The notes beneath the pieces are model-generated. The model had not been told where the DNA came from and searched no databases. It was given only the letters and a program-made list of their open reading frames with translations. From Pseudomonas panipatensis (lineage in GTDB: Bacteria; Pseudomonadota; Gammaproteobacteria; Pseudomonadales; Pseudomonadaceae), in the NCBI RefSeq assembly GCF_900099785.1, contig NZ_FNDS01000002.1:1-64000 (forward strand): 64,000 nt of DNA. Reading direction: 5' to 3'. Numbering within the stretch: the first letter of the stretch is position 1; each line of letters starts with the position of its first letter. Below, piece after piece: positions 52,783 through 61,935 of this stretch. The position numbers and the translations under genes are program-made.

Positions 52783-53567
52783 GCATCCGCCGTGTCCTCT
52801 CGATCGCCTGTTGCGCCCTGCTGCTCGGTGCCCAGGCCAGGGCCGAAACGCTGGTCGAGGCGAGCGTCGAGGTGCGTGGCGATGCCGTGGCGCCGGGGGC
52901 GTTGGCGGTCAGCCCGGAGACCCGCCTGGCCGATGTGTTCCGCGCCAGCCAGGTCAACGCCGAAGGTTTCTGGCTCGGCGCCGCCTGGTTGCAGCCGTCC
53001 CTGGAGCCGGCGCAGAAACGCCTCAAGGCCGGCATCCTGTTCGACCTCGGCCTGCTCAAGAACAAGGCGCTGCTGGATCGTCAGCCGGGCCGCGCGGCCC
53101 TGGCCAAGCGCCTGTACACGACGTTCGCCGCGCTGCCGGTGACCGGCCGCCGCGTGCAGGTGCTCGATCCGGTGACGGTGGAAGTGCAGCCGGCGCAGAA
53201 CCCTCTGGTCGCACCCGGCGATCGCTTCCTCTTCCCGCGCCGGCCGACCACGCTGCGGGTCGTCGGCGCCGTGGCCAGCGAGTGCCAGCTCGCCTTCGCG
53301 CCGCTGCGCCAGGCGCGCGACTACCTCGAAGAATGCCCGGCACTGCCGGAAGCGGACCCCGACTACCTCTACCTGATCCAGCCGGACGGCCAGGTCATCC
53401 GCCTCGGCATCGCCCTGTGGAACCGCCAGGACGGTCCGCCGGTGGCGCCCGGCGCGACCCTGCTGCGGCCGCTCAAGGCCACCGGCGCGGCCCGCACCTT
53501 CCCGCGCCTGGGCGCAGAGATGGCCGCCTTCCTCGCGACCCAACCCTTGCCTGAGACGGCCCCATGA
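52779..53567 (+). CDS. gfcC: YjbG/GfcC family periplasmic protein
   Basis: A 262-residue periplasmic protein with a clear Sec signal (VLSIACCALLLGAQARA). It resembles GfcC/YjbG, whose beta-grasp domains are related to those of Wza. Visible parts are TRLADVFRASQVNAEGFWLG, the QKRLKAGILFDLG helix, and DYLEECPALPEADPDYLYLI. It overlaps gfcB and gfcD by 4 bases on both sides, so the three are translated as a unit. Confidence 0.85.
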   Translation: MSIRRVLSIACCALLLGAQARAETLVEASVEVRGDAVAPGALAVSPETRLADVFRASQVNAEGFWLGAAWLQPSLEPAQKRLKAGILFDLGLLKNKALLDRQPGRAALAKRLYTTFAALPVTGRRVQVLDPVTVEVQPAQNPLVAPGDRFLFPRRPTTLRVVGAVASECQLAFAPLRQARDYLEECPALPEADPDYLYLIQPDGQVIRLGIALWNRQDGPPVAPGATLLRPLKATGAARTFPRLGAEMAAFLATQPLPETAP

Positions 53568-55660
53568 AGCTGCGCTATTCGCTCTGCCTGCTGCTGCCCT
53601 GGGCCATCGCCCAGGGCGAGCCGCGCCCGACCCAGAACGATTTCGGCGGCGTCGGCCTGTTGCAGACGCCAACCGCGCGCATGGCCGAGGCCGGCGAGGT
53701 GAGCATCAACGCCAACCGCGTCGATCCCTATTCGCGCTACAGCTTCTCGCTGCAACCCTTCGACTGGCTGGAAGGTTCCTTCCGCTACACCTCGATCAGC
53801 AACCGGCGCTACGGCCCGGACGAGTTGAGCGGCAACCAGAGCTACAAGGACAAGGCGGTCGACGCCAAACTGCGCCTGCTGCGCGAAAGCCACTGGCTGC
53901 CGGAACTGGCGATCGGCGGCCGCGACGTCGGCGGCACCGGGCTGTTCTCCAGTGAATACCTGGTCGGCAACAAGCGTTTCGGCGACCTCGACCTGAGCCT
54001 CGGCATGGCCTGGGGTTACATCGGCAATCGCGGCGACTTCGCCAACCCGCTGGGCTGGATCGACGACCGCTTCGACCACCGCCCCACGCCGAACAGCGAC
54101 GTGAACAGCGCCGGCTCCTTCGACACCAGCGCCTACTTCCGCGGCTCGCCCGCGCTGTTCGGCGGCCTGCTCTGGCAGACCCCCTGGGAGCGCCTGGCGC
54201 TGAAGCTGGAGTACGACGGCAACGACTACCGCCACGAACCGCAGCACAACAATCAGGACCAGCGCTCGCCGATCAACCTCGGTTTCGTCTTCAAGGCCGG
54301 CGACGCGGTGGACCTGCACGCCGGCTGGGAGCGCGGCAACACCGCCATGTTCGGCATCACCCTGCACACCAACTTCGCCACCCGCGCGGCCCCGGCGAAG
54401 GTCTCCGACCCGGTGGCCGAGGCGCTGCCGACCAAGGCCCCGGACCTGCACCCGGAGCAGGTGGACTGGGCCCATGTGTCGCAACGCCTGGAATCGAACG
54501 CCGGCTACAAGGTCGAGCGCATCGCCCGCAAGGACGCGGAGCTGATCGTCTACGGCGAGCAGACCCGCTACCTCTATCCGCCCAAGGCGCTCGGCCGCGC
54601 CGCGCGCATCCTCGACAACAGCGTCGATGAGCAGATCGACTGGTTCACCCTGGTCGACAAGCGCTACGACATGCCGGTGACCGAGACCAGCCTGCCGCGC
54701 CAGACCTTCCGCGAGGTGGTGCGCAACGACAGGCCGCTCGACGACCTGCGCCGTGGCACCGAGCAGAACTGGCCGCTGCCGCACCAGGAGCAAGTGCTCT
54801 TCGAGCAGACACCCGAGCCGTTCAGCTATGGCTTCGGCCTGGGCTACAAGCAGAACGTCGGTGGCCCCGATGGCTTCCTCCTCTACCAGTTCACCGCCGA
54901 TGCCAGCGCCGAATACCGCTTCACCCCGGACACCTGGTGGAGCGGCGGGCTGAGCGCCAACCTGCTGAACAACTTCGACAAGTTCAAGTACGACGCGCCG
55001 AGCAACCTGCCGCGGGTGCGCACCTACCTGCGCGAGTACTGGACCAGCTCCGACGTGACCCTGCCGACCTTCCAGTTGAACAGCGCCAAGCGCCTGGACC
55101 GCGACCTCTACGGCATGGTCTACGGCGGCTACCTGGAGGCGATGTTCGCCGGCGTCGGCGGCGAACTGCTGTACCGCCCGCTGGGCGAACGCTGGGCCCT
55201 GGGCGGCGACCTCAACTATGTGCGCCAGCGCGATTTCGACCAGGGCTTCGGCCTGCGCGATTACCGGGTGCTCAGCGGCCACGTCACCGGCTACCTGAAG
55301 ACCGATGTCGAGGACATCCTCGCCGCGGTCAGCGTCGGCCGCTACCTGGCCCGCGACTGGGGCACCACCCTCGACCTGTCGCGCGAGTTCGGCAACGGCG
55401 TGCGCTTCGGCGGCTGGGTGACCCTGACCAGCGCGTCCAAGCAGCAGTACGGCGAAGGCAGCTTCGACAAGGGCATCTACGTGTCCATCCCCTTCGACGA
55501 ACTCATGACCACCTCGACCATGCGCCGCGCCAACCTGGCCTGGGCGCCGCTGACCCGCGACGGTGGCGCCAGGCTGGCGCGCAACTACTCGCTGTACAAC
55601 CTCACCGATGGGCGCAACACGGATATGTTCGACAGCAACTTCTACAAGATCACCGAATGA
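53564..55660 (+). CDS. gfcD: YjbH/GfcD family outer-membrane beta-barrel
   Basis: A 698-residue outer-membrane protein of the YjbH/GfcD family, predicted to form a large barrel. A short signal (SLCLLLPWAIAQG) leads into NDFGGVGLLQTPTARMAEAG, the family's characteristic N-terminus. Many alternating beta strands with aromatic girdles follow, e.g. SRYSFSLQPFDWLEGSFRYT and SYGFGLGYKQNVGGPDGF. The C-terminus ends without the common terminal Phe. In gfc and yjb operons it works with GfcB and GfcC in capsule or exopolysaccharide passage. Last gene of the locus. Confidence 0.9.
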   Translation: MKLRYSLCLLLPWAIAQGEPRPTQNDFGGVGLLQTPTARMAEAGEVSINANRVDPYSRYSFSLQPFDWLEGSFRYTSISNRRYGPDELSGNQSYKDKAVDAKLRLLRESHWLPELAIGGRDVGGTGLFSSEYLVGNKRFGDLDLSLGMAWGYIGNRGDFANPLGWIDDRFDHRPTPNSDVNSAGSFDTSAYFRGSPALFGGLLWQTPWERLALKLEYDGNDYRHEPQHNNQDQRSPINLGFVFKAGDAVDLHAGWERGNTAMFGITLHTNFATRAAPAKVSDPVAEALPTKAPDLHPEQVDWAHVSQRLESNAGYKVERIARKDAELIVYGEQTRYLYPPKALGRAARILDNSVDEQIDWFTLVDKRYDMPVTETSLPRQTFREVVRNDRPLDDLRRGTEQNWPLPHQEQVLFEQTPEPFSYGFGLGYKQNVGGPDGFLLYQFTADASAEYRFTPDTWWSGGLSANLLNNFDKFKYDAPSNLPRVRTYLREYWTSSDVTLPTFQLNSAKRLDRDLYGMVYGGYLEAMFAGVGGELLYRPLGERWALGGDLNYVRQRDFDQGFGLRDYRVLSGHVTGYLKTDVEDILAAVSVGRYLARDWGTTLDLSREFGNGVRFGGWVTLTSASKQQYGEGSFDKGIYVSIPFDELMTTSTMRRANLAWAPLTRDGGARLARNYSLYNLTDGRNTDMFDSNFYKITE

Positions 55661-55753
55661 CTTGCGCCATGGAAAACCCTGTTTGAAGCACCGCCGCCGG
55701 AGAAACGACCTATGCTGCAGCGGATGATTTCCACCTCACCAGGACATGCATCG

Positions 55754-56158
55754 ATGAACCGTCAATTCCTGCCCTTGGTACTCATGGCCGGCCTGCTCAG
55801 CGCCTGCGCATCGCCAGCCCCCGAACCGAAAGCCGCGCTGCGCGGCGAGGTGTTCTACCTGCAACGCATTGCCCTGCCGCCCAGCGCCCAGGTCTCGGTG
55901 AGTCTGCAGGATGTCTCGCTGGCCGATGCCCCGGCGCTCGAACTGGCGCACCAGACCTTGCCCGGCGGCCAGCAGGTGCCGATCGCCTTCACCCTCGAAT
56001 ACGATCCGAAACAGGTCAAGCCGGGGCACAGCTATGCGCTCAGCGCGCGCATCGAGAACGCCGGCCGGCTGCTCTTCACCAACACCGAGCGCCACAGCGT
56101 CAAGCTCGACGGCAGCGACCCGCAGCCGCTGCGCATCCGAGTCGACGCGGTGCGCTGA
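55754..56158 (+). CDS. YbaY-family lipoprotein
   Basis: A 134-residue lipoprotein with signal peptide and lipobox LSAC (C18). The mature part is one YbaY/META-like beta domain: LRGEVFYLQRIALPPSAQVS, VSLQDVSLADAPALELAHQT, and PIAFTLEYDPKQVKPGHSYA. I start at 55754 (MNRQFLPLV), since the upstream frame from 55712 has no signal. Role unknown; such proteins sit in the outer membrane and some are linked to type III secretion pilotin-like folds. It marks the right edge of the polysaccharide locus. Confidence 0.85.
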   Translation: MNRQFLPLVLMAGLLSACASPAPEPKAALRGEVFYLQRIALPPSAQVSVSLQDVSLADAPALELAHQTLPGGQQVPIAFTLEYDPKQVKPGHSYALSARIENAGRLLFTNTERHSVKLDGSDPQPLRIRVDAVR

Positions 56159-56198
56159 ACGGCGCGACGACGAGCGCTGCCACCGACCCTGTGCTTCC

Positions 56199-56223
56199 CC
56201 CTCGCCGAGTACCTCGGCGAGGG
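56199..56223 (+). other. Perfect 11-bp hairpin between lipoprotein and DUF4197 genes
   Basis: CCCTCGCCGAG and CTCGGCGAGGG with a 3-base loop, 40 bases after the lipoprotein gene and 34 before the DUF4197 start. No T-run follows. It may be a 3' stabiliser or weak terminator. Confidence 0.45.
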
Positions 56224-56256
56224 CCCACGCAAGTCCTCTTCTGGAACCACCCGACG

Positions 56257-56934
56257 ATGCGATCTCTCCCCCTACTGCTGGCCGGCGCCCTGCTGTCGGC
56301 CAGCGTTTCCGCGCAGAACCTGTCCAGCCTCAGCCAGGACGAGGCCAGCGATGGCCTGAAGGACACGCTGGAGCAAAGCGTCCAACTGGCCGTCAAGCAA
56401 CTCGGCAAACCTGGTGGCTTCGCCAATGATCCGCTGGTGCGCATCGAACTGCCCGGCCGGCTGGAACAGGCGGCCAGGCTGATGAAGCAAGTGGGCCTCG
56501 GCGCCCGGGCGGACGAGCTGGAAAAACGCATGAACCTGGCTGCCGAAGCCGCCGTGCCTCAGGCGCGGACGCTGCTGGCGGAGGCGGTGAGGAACATGAC
56601 CCTGGCCGATGCCAAGGGCATCCTCAGCGGTGGCGAGGACTCCGCCACCCAGTACCTCAAGCGCAGCAGCGGCGAGCAATTGCGCCAACGCTTCCTGCCC
56701 ATCGTCGCCCAGGCCACCGAGCAGTTCGACCTGACCCAGCAGTACAACGCCCTCGCCAGCCAGGCAGCGACCTTCGGCATGCTCGACAACAAGCACGGCA
56801 GCATCGAGGAGTACGTCACCGAGCAGACCCTCAATGGCCTGTTCAAGGTGATCGGCCAGCAGGAGAAAGGCATCCGCGGCAATCCCGCGGCGGCCGCCAC
56901 CGGCCTGGCGCAACGGGTGCTCAGCGCACACTGA
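56257..56934 (+). CDS. DUF4197 family periplasmic protein
   Basis: A 225-residue secreted protein with a Sec signal (SLPLLLAGALLSASVSAQ) and a helical DUF4197 domain. It contains ALKQSV-like LEQSVQLAVKQLGKPGGFA, the ILSGGEDSATQYLKRSSGEQL motif, and YNALASQAATFGML near the C-terminus. It starts at 56257, after an in-frame upstream extension without signal. Function unknown. It sits beside mexK as in PAO1 and ends before a strong terminator. Confidence 0.87.
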   Translation: MRSLPLLLAGALLSASVSAQNLSSLSQDEASDGLKDTLEQSVQLAVKQLGKPGGFANDPLVRIELPGRLEQAARLMKQVGLGARADELEKRMNLAAEAAVPQARTLLAEAVRNMTLADAKGILSGGEDSATQYLKRSSGEQLRQRFLPIVAQATEQFDLTQQYNALASQAATFGMLDNKHGSIEEYVTEQTLNGLFKVIGQQEKGIRGNPAAAATGLAQRVLSAH

Positions 56935-56944
56935 GGGCCGCCCG

Positions 56945-56987
56945 CGAGGAAAAAAAAGCCCGGCCATGTGCCGGGCTTTTTTCCTCG
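56945..56987. terminator. Bidirectional intrinsic terminator between DUF4197 gene and mexK
   Basis: A GC core (AGCCCGGC / GCCGGGCT) with a 5-base loop is flanked by eight As on the left and six Ts on the right, and outside that by CGAGG / CCTCG. It serves both converging genes. Confidence 0.88.
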
Positions 56988-56999
56988 TGCCAGGGCGCC

Positions 57000-59900
57000 T
57001 CAGGCGGCGTTCTCTTTCACCCGGAACCAGGCGGCGTAGAGCGCCGGCAGGAACAGCAGGGTCAGCGCCGTGGCGACGATCAGGCCACCCATGATGGCCA
57101 CCGCCATCGGCCCGAAGAACACGCTGCGCGACAGCGGGATCATCGCCAGCACCGCGGCCAGCGCGGTGAGCACGATGGGGCGGAAACGCCGCACCGTGGC
57201 TTCGATGATCGCCTGCCAGCGGTCCAGGCCGTGGGCGATGTCCTGCTCGATCTGATCCACCAGGATCACCGAGTTGCGCATGATCATCCCGGCCAGGGCG
57301 ATGGTCCCGAGCATGGCGACGAAGCCGAACGGCTTGTGGAAGATCAGCAGGAACAGGGTCACGCCGATCAGCCCGAGGGGCGCGGTGAGGAACACCATGG
57401 CGGTGCGCGAGAAGCTGCGCAGTTGCAGCATCAGCAGGCTCATGACCACCACGATGAACAGCGGAATGCCGGCGTTCACCGAGTTCTGCCCCTTGGCCGA
57501 GTCCTCCACCGTGCCGCCGACGTCGAGCAGGTAGCCATCCGGCAATTGCGCGCGGATCGGCTCCAGGGTCGGCGAGATCTGCTTGACCAGGGTCGCCGGC
57601 AGCGAGTCGTCGTAGATGTCGGCGCGCACCGTCACCGTCGGCAGGCGGTTGCGCCGCCAGATGATGCCTTCCTCGAAGCCGTACTCCAGGGTCGCCACCT
57701 GCGACAGCGCCACGCTGCGGCCGTTGTTGGTGGGAATCGCCAGGCTCGGCAGTTGCGACAGGTCGCGCCGCTCGCGTTCGTCGCCGCGCAGGAGAATCTC
57801 GATCAGCTCATCGTCCTCGCGGTAGTAACTGACGGTGGCGCCGGTCAGCGAGCTTTGCAGGAACTGCGAGATATCCGCGGTACTGACGCCCAGCGCGCGG
57901 GCGCGGTCCTGGTCGATGTCGAGGAACACCGCCTTGCTCGGCTCTTCCCAGTCGAGGTGCACGTTCACCACGTGGGGGTTCTCGCGCATCTTTGCCGCGA
58001 CCTGGCGGGCCAGGGCGCGGACCTCGGCTATGTGTTCGCCGGACACGCGGAACTGCAGCGGGTAGCCCACCGGCGGGCCGTTCTCCAGGCGACTGATGCG
58101 GGTGCGCACCGTGGGGAAGTCCTCGGCCATGCGCTCGATCAGCCACTGACGGACCTGTTCGCGCTGCTCCAGGTTCTTGGTCAGCACCACGAACTGGGCG
58201 AAGCTGGTGGCCGGCAACTGCTGATCCAGCGGCAGGTAGAAGCGCGGCGAACCGGTGCCGACGTAGGCCACGTAGTTCTCGATGCCGGGGTGCCCGGCGA
58301 GCAGCTTCTCCAGGCGCGCCACCTGCTCGCCGGTGGCCGCCAGCGAATCGCCCTCGGCCAGCTTCAGGTCGACCAGCAGCTCCAGCCGCGCCGACGGCGG
58401 GAAGAACTGCTGCGGCACCAGGCGGAACAGCGCGATGGAGCCGACGAAAGCCAGCAGGGTCAGGGCGATCACCGTCTTGCGGTAGCGCACGCACCAGGCC
58501 ACCAGGCGCCGGAAGCGCTGGTAGAACGCGCTGGCGTAGGGATCGTGCCCCTGCTCGCTGCCACCGTGTTTCGCCGCATGCCGCTTGGCCAGATCGGGCA
58601 GCAATTTGTCGCCCAGGTACGGCACGAAGACCACGGCGGCGACCCACGACACCAACAGGGCGATGGTCACCACCTGGAACAGCGAACGGGTGTACTCGCC
58701 GGTGCCCGATTGCGCGGTGGCGATGGGCAGGAAGCCCGCCGCCGTCACCAGGGTGCCGGTGAGCATCGGGAAGGCCGTGCTGGTCCAGGCGAAGCTGGCC
58801 GCCTTGAGGCGGTCGTAGCCCTGCTCCATCTTCACCGCCATCATTTCCACCGCGATGATCGCGTCGTCCACCAGCAGCCCCAGCGCCAGGACCAGGGCGC
58901 CGAGGGAAATCTTGTGCAGGCCGATGTCGAAATAGCGCATGCAGACGAAGGTCATCGCCAGCACCAGCGGAATCGACAGCGCCACCACCAGGCCGGTGCG
59001 CAGGCCGAGGGAGAAGAAGCTCACCAGCAGGACGATGAGCAGTGCCTCGGCGAGCACCCGGACGAACTCGCCGACGCCCTCGCGCACCGCCGCCGGCTGG
59101 TCGGACACCTTGCGCAGCTCCATGCCCGCCGGCAGGCTCTGTTGCAGGCGCTGGAATTCGCTTTCCAGGGCCTTGCCGAGGACCAGGATGTCGCCGCCGC
59201 TCTTCATCGACACGGCGATGCCGATGGCGTCCTCGCCCATGAAGCGCATGCGCGGCGCCGGCGGATCGTTGAAGCCGCGGCGCACCTCGGCCACGTCACC
59301 GATGCGGAAGGTGCGGTCGCCGACCCGGATGGGGAACTGGCGAATGTCCTCCACCGAATCGAAGCGCCCGGAAACACGCAACTGCACGCGGTCGGTGGCG
59401 GTCTCGAAGAAGCCCGTCGCGCTCACCGCGTTCTGCTCTTCCAGGGCCTTCTGCACCGCCGCCAGCGGCAGGCCGAGGGTGGCCAGCTTGGTGTTGGACA
59501 GGTCGATCCAGATCTTCTCGTCCTGCAGCCCGACCAGTTCGACCTTGCCGACATCCTTGATCCGCTGCAGTTGCAGTTGCAGGCGATCGGCGTAGTCCTT
59601 GAGCACCGCGTAATCGAAGCCCTTGCCGGACAGCGCGTAGATATTGCCGAAGGTGGTGCCGAACTCGTCGTTGAAGAACGGCCCCTGGATGCCCTGCGGC
59701 AGCGTGTAGCGGATATCGCCGATCTTCTTCCGCAGTTGATACCAGAGTTCGGGAATGTCCTTGGAGCGCATGTTCTCGCGGGCGACGAAGGTCACCTGCG
59801 ACTCGCCGGGACGGGAGAAGGAGACGATACGGTCATAGTCGCCGGTCTCCATCAGCTTCTTTTCGATGCGCTCGGTGACCTGGCGCGAGACTTCCTCGGC

Positions 59901-60071
59901 GGTGGCGCCCGGCCAGTTGGTCTTGATCACCATGGCCTTGAAGGTGAACGGCGGATCTTCGCTCTGGCCGAGCTGGGTATAGGAAAACGCCCCGGCGATG
60001 CCGAGCAGGAGCATGAGGTAAAGAATGATCTGGCGGTTCTGCAAGGCCCAGGCGGACAGGTTGAAGCGCAT
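57000..60071 (-). CDS. mexK: RND multidrug efflux permease (MexK-like)
   Basis: A 1023-residue inner-membrane proton/drug antiporter of the RND family. It has the two-repeat layout: helix 1 near the N-terminus, two large periplasmic loops, and the proton-relay Asp pair in LGALVLALGLLVDDAIIAVEM (helix 4). A second half begins near residue 530. Its gene order with mexJ and divergent mexL, next to plsB-linked genes, matches PAO1 PA3676-PA3678. MexJK there exports triclosan and erythromycin using OprM or OpmH; no outer-membrane channel is encoded here either. Start at 60071 is 6 bases after mexJ. Confidence 0.88.
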   Translation of the reverse strand: MRFNLSAWALQNRQIILYLMLLLGIAGAFSYTQLGQSEDPPFTFKAMVIKTNWPGATAEEVSRQVTERIEKKLMETGDYDRIVSFSRPGESQVTFVARENMRSKDIPELWYQLRKKIGDIRYTLPQGIQGPFFNDEFGTTFGNIYALSGKGFDYAVLKDYADRLQLQLQRIKDVGKVELVGLQDEKIWIDLSNTKLATLGLPLAAVQKALEEQNAVSATGFFETATDRVQLRVSGRFDSVEDIRQFPIRVGDRTFRIGDVAEVRRGFNDPPAPRMRFMGEDAIGIAVSMKSGGDILVLGKALESEFQRLQQSLPAGMELRKVSDQPAAVREGVGEFVRVLAEALLIVLLVSFFSLGLRTGLVVALSIPLVLAMTFVCMRYFDIGLHKISLGALVLALGLLVDDAIIAVEMMAVKMEQGYDRLKAASFAWTSTAFPMLTGTLVTAAGFLPIATAQSGTGEYTRSLFQVVTIALLVSWVAAVVFVPYLGDKLLPDLAKRHAAKHGGSEQGHDPYASAFYQRFRRLVAWCVRYRKTVIALTLLAFVGSIALFRLVPQQFFPPSARLELLVDLKLAEGDSLAATGEQVARLEKLLAGHPGIENYVAYVGTGSPRFYLPLDQQLPATSFAQFVVLTKNLEQREQVRQWLIERMAEDFPTVRTRISRLENGPPVGYPLQFRVSGEHIAEVRALARQVAAKMRENPHVVNVHLDWEEPSKAVFLDIDQDRARALGVSTADISQFLQSSLTGATVSYYREDDELIEILLRGDERERRDLSQLPSLAIPTNNGRSVALSQVATLEYGFEEGIIWRRNRLPTVTVRADIYDDSLPATLVKQISPTLEPIRAQLPDGYLLDVGGTVEDSAKGQNSVNAGIPLFIVVVMSLLMLQLRSFSRTAMVFLTAPLGLIGVTLFLLIFHKPFGFVAMLGTIALAGMIMRNSVILVDQIEQDIAHGLDRWQAIIEATVRRFRPIVLTALAAVLAMIPLSRSVFFGPMAVAIMGGLIVATALTLLFLPALYAAWFRVKENAA

Positions 60072-60077
60072 CGGGCG

Positions 60078-61181
60078 TTACTCCTTCGCCAGCAGCTTGA
60101 CCGAACGGTTGTCGCGATCGACCGGGCGGACCTGCTGTCCCTCGCGCAGGACCTGGACGCCAGCGGCGACCACCCAGTCGCTGGCCTTCAGCCCGTCGAG
60201 CACCGGCACCCGATCCTCGGCGAAGGGCCCGATGCGGACCGGCCGGCGTTGCAGGGTCGAGGTCGCCGGATCGACCACCCAGACGAAGGCCTGGCCGGCC
60301 TCGGCGCTGACCGCCGAGAGCGGCACCGAGAGCGGCACGGCGCCCTCGCTGTAGACATACACGCGGGCACTCTGGCCCAGCTCGGCGGGAACCTTGGCGC
60401 CATCGAAGGCGACCCGCGCGGCGAAGGTCCGCGACTGCGGATCGGCCGCCGGCGACAGCTCGCGGATATGCCCGCTGAAGCGTTTGTCGCGCTGCGACCA
60501 CAGCTCCACGCTGACCCCCTCGCCGATGCGGAAGCGCTCGATGGCGTGCTCCGGGAAGCTGATCAACACCTCGCGCTCGCCATCGGCGGCTAGGGTGAAC
60601 ACCGTCTGCCCGGCGGCCACCACCTGGCCGACCTCGACCCGGCGCGCCGAGATCACCCCATCCTGCGGCGCGCGCAGCACCGCATAGTCGGCCTGGTTGC
60701 GCGCCACGTCGTACTCCGCGCGAATCTGCTTCAGCCGTGCCTCACCGGCGCGGTAGCTGTTCTCGATGTTGTCGAACTGCGAACGGCTGACCAGTTGCCG
60801 CTCCAGCAGCGTCTTGTAGCGGGCGTACTCGGAACGCACGGTCTGCAGGTTGGCCTCGGCGGCGGCGACCTGGGCGCGAGTGGCTTCCAGTTGCAGGCGC
60901 ACGTCCTGCGGATCGAGTTCTGCCAATGCCTGATCGCGCCGCACGCGCTCGCCGGTCTCCACCAGGCGCTTGACCACCTTGCCGCCGATACGGAACGCCA
61001 ATTCCGGTTCGAGACGGGCGCGCACCTCACCGGGATAGGCCTCGGTGGCCGCACGCGCCGGCTGCGGCTGCACCACCATGGCCGGGCGCGCCAACGGCTT
61101 GAGCGGCTCGCCATTGCCGCAGGCGGTCAGTGAAAGGGAAAGGGCCAGGGGGAAAGCGAGGGACAGGACATGGCGGAACAT
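60078..61181 (-). CDS. mexJ: RND efflux periplasmic adaptor (MexJ-like)
   Basis: A 367-residue membrane-fusion lipoprotein with lipobox LTAC (C21). It has the usual parts: first lipoyl half (EVRARLEPELAFRIGGKVVK), alpha-hairpin (RDQALAELDPQDVRLQLEAT), second lipoyl half (LRAPQDGVISARRVEVGQVV), beta-barrel and membrane-proximal domain. I start at 61181 (MFRHVLSLAF); an ATG six codons upstream is weaker. It links the MexK-like permease to an outer-membrane channel encoded elsewhere. Confidence 0.9.
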   Translation of the reverse strand: MFRHVLSLAFPLALSLSLTACGNGEPLKPLARPAMVVQPQPARAATEAYPGEVRARLEPELAFRIGGKVVKRLVETGERVRRDQALAELDPQDVRLQLEATRAQVAAAEANLQTVRSEYARYKTLLERQLVSRSQFDNIENSYRAGEARLKQIRAEYDVARNQADYAVLRAPQDGVISARRVEVGQVVAAGQTVFTLAADGEREVLISFPEHAIERFRIGEGVSVELWSQRDKRFSGHIRELSPAADPQSRTFAARVAFDGAKVPAELGQSARVYVYSEGAVPLSVPLSAVSAEAGQAFVWVVDPATSTLQRRPVRIGPFAEDRVPVLDGLKASDWVVAAGVQVLREGQQVRPVDRDNRSVKLLAKE

Positions 61182-61211
61182 GATGATGACCTTTCGCAAA
61201 GCGGGTTTGAA

Positions 61212-61241
61212 TTCTTATACTCGCGGGTATAGTAAGAATAC
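61212..61241. promoter_or_regulatory. Candidate operator in the mexJ/mexL intergenic region
   Basis: Nested symmetry: TTCTTA (61212-61217) with TAAGAA (61233-61238), around a near-palindrome ATACTCGCGGGTAT (61217-61230), and GTAT/ATAC at 61227-61241. It lies midway in the 93-base divergent gap, where a TetR-type repressor would control both genes. Confidence 0.6.
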
Positions 61242-61274
61242 AAAACTGACCAGTCCAGTATATAAATTGTAACC

Positions 61275-61907
61275 ATGTCCCAGACTCCCCATAGCAACGG
61301 CCCGGGCCGCCCGAAGGACCTGGCCAAGCGCCAGGCGATCCTCGAGGCCGCCAAGCGCCTGTTCGTCAGCAAGGGCTACGACGGCAGCAGCATGGAAGCC
61401 ATCGCCGCCGAAGCCGGCGTCTCCAAGCTCACCGTGTACAGCCACTTCACCGACAAGGAGACGCTGTTCTGCGAGGCGGTGCAGGCCAAATGCGCCGAGC
61501 AGCTGCCCGAACTTTTCCATGAACCGTCGGCCGACGCCCCGGTGGAGACCCTGCTGCTGACCATCGCGCGCGGTTTCAATCGGCTGATCAACAGCCACGA
61601 GGCCATCGCCCTGAGCCGCCTGATGATCGCCCAGGGCGGGCAGAACCCGCAGTTATCGCAGTTGTTCTTCGACGCCGGTCCGCAGCGCGTGCTCGCACAG
61701 ATGGAACGCCTGATCGACCAGGCCCAGCGCAACGGCACGCTGCGCGCGGGCGATGCGCGCAGCGCCGCCGAGCATTTCCTGATGCTGGTGCAGGGCTGTA
61801 CGCACTTCCGCCTGCTGATCGGCTGCATCGAACCGCCCAGCGCGGAAGACGCCGACGCCCACGTCCGCGAAGTGGTGGAACTCTTCCTCCGCGCCTATCG
61901 GCCATAA
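61275..61907 (+). CDS. mexL: TetR-family repressor (MexL-like)
   Basis: A 210-residue TetR-family protein. The helix-turn-helix is residues 30-60 (GSSMEAIAAEAGVSKLTVYS followed by HFTDKETLFCEAV). The C-terminal ligand-binding domain includes LMIAQGGQNPQLSQLFFDAG and SAAEHFLMLVQGCTHFRLLI. It is divergent from mexJK, which MexL represses in P. aeruginosa. Start ATG at 61275 fits the family. Confidence 0.9.
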   Translation: MSQTPHSNGPGRPKDLAKRQAILEAAKRLFVSKGYDGSSMEAIAAEAGVSKLTVYSHFTDKETLFCEAVQAKCAEQLPELFHEPSADAPVETLLLTIARGFNRLINSHEAIALSRLMIAQGGQNPQLSQLFFDAGPQRVLAQMERLIDQAQRNGTLRAGDARSAAEHFLMLVQGCTHFRLLIGCIEPPSAEDADAHVREVVELFLRAYRP

Positions 61908-61935
61908 AGCCCCCCGCCCAACCAGGAACCAACCC

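Noticed and set aside
57231..60593. A 1120-codon open frame antisense to mexK and mexJ
   Set aside because: It is His/Gln/Asp-rich without any domain, and mirrors the codon bias of the real RND genes on the other strand; a high-GC shadow frame.
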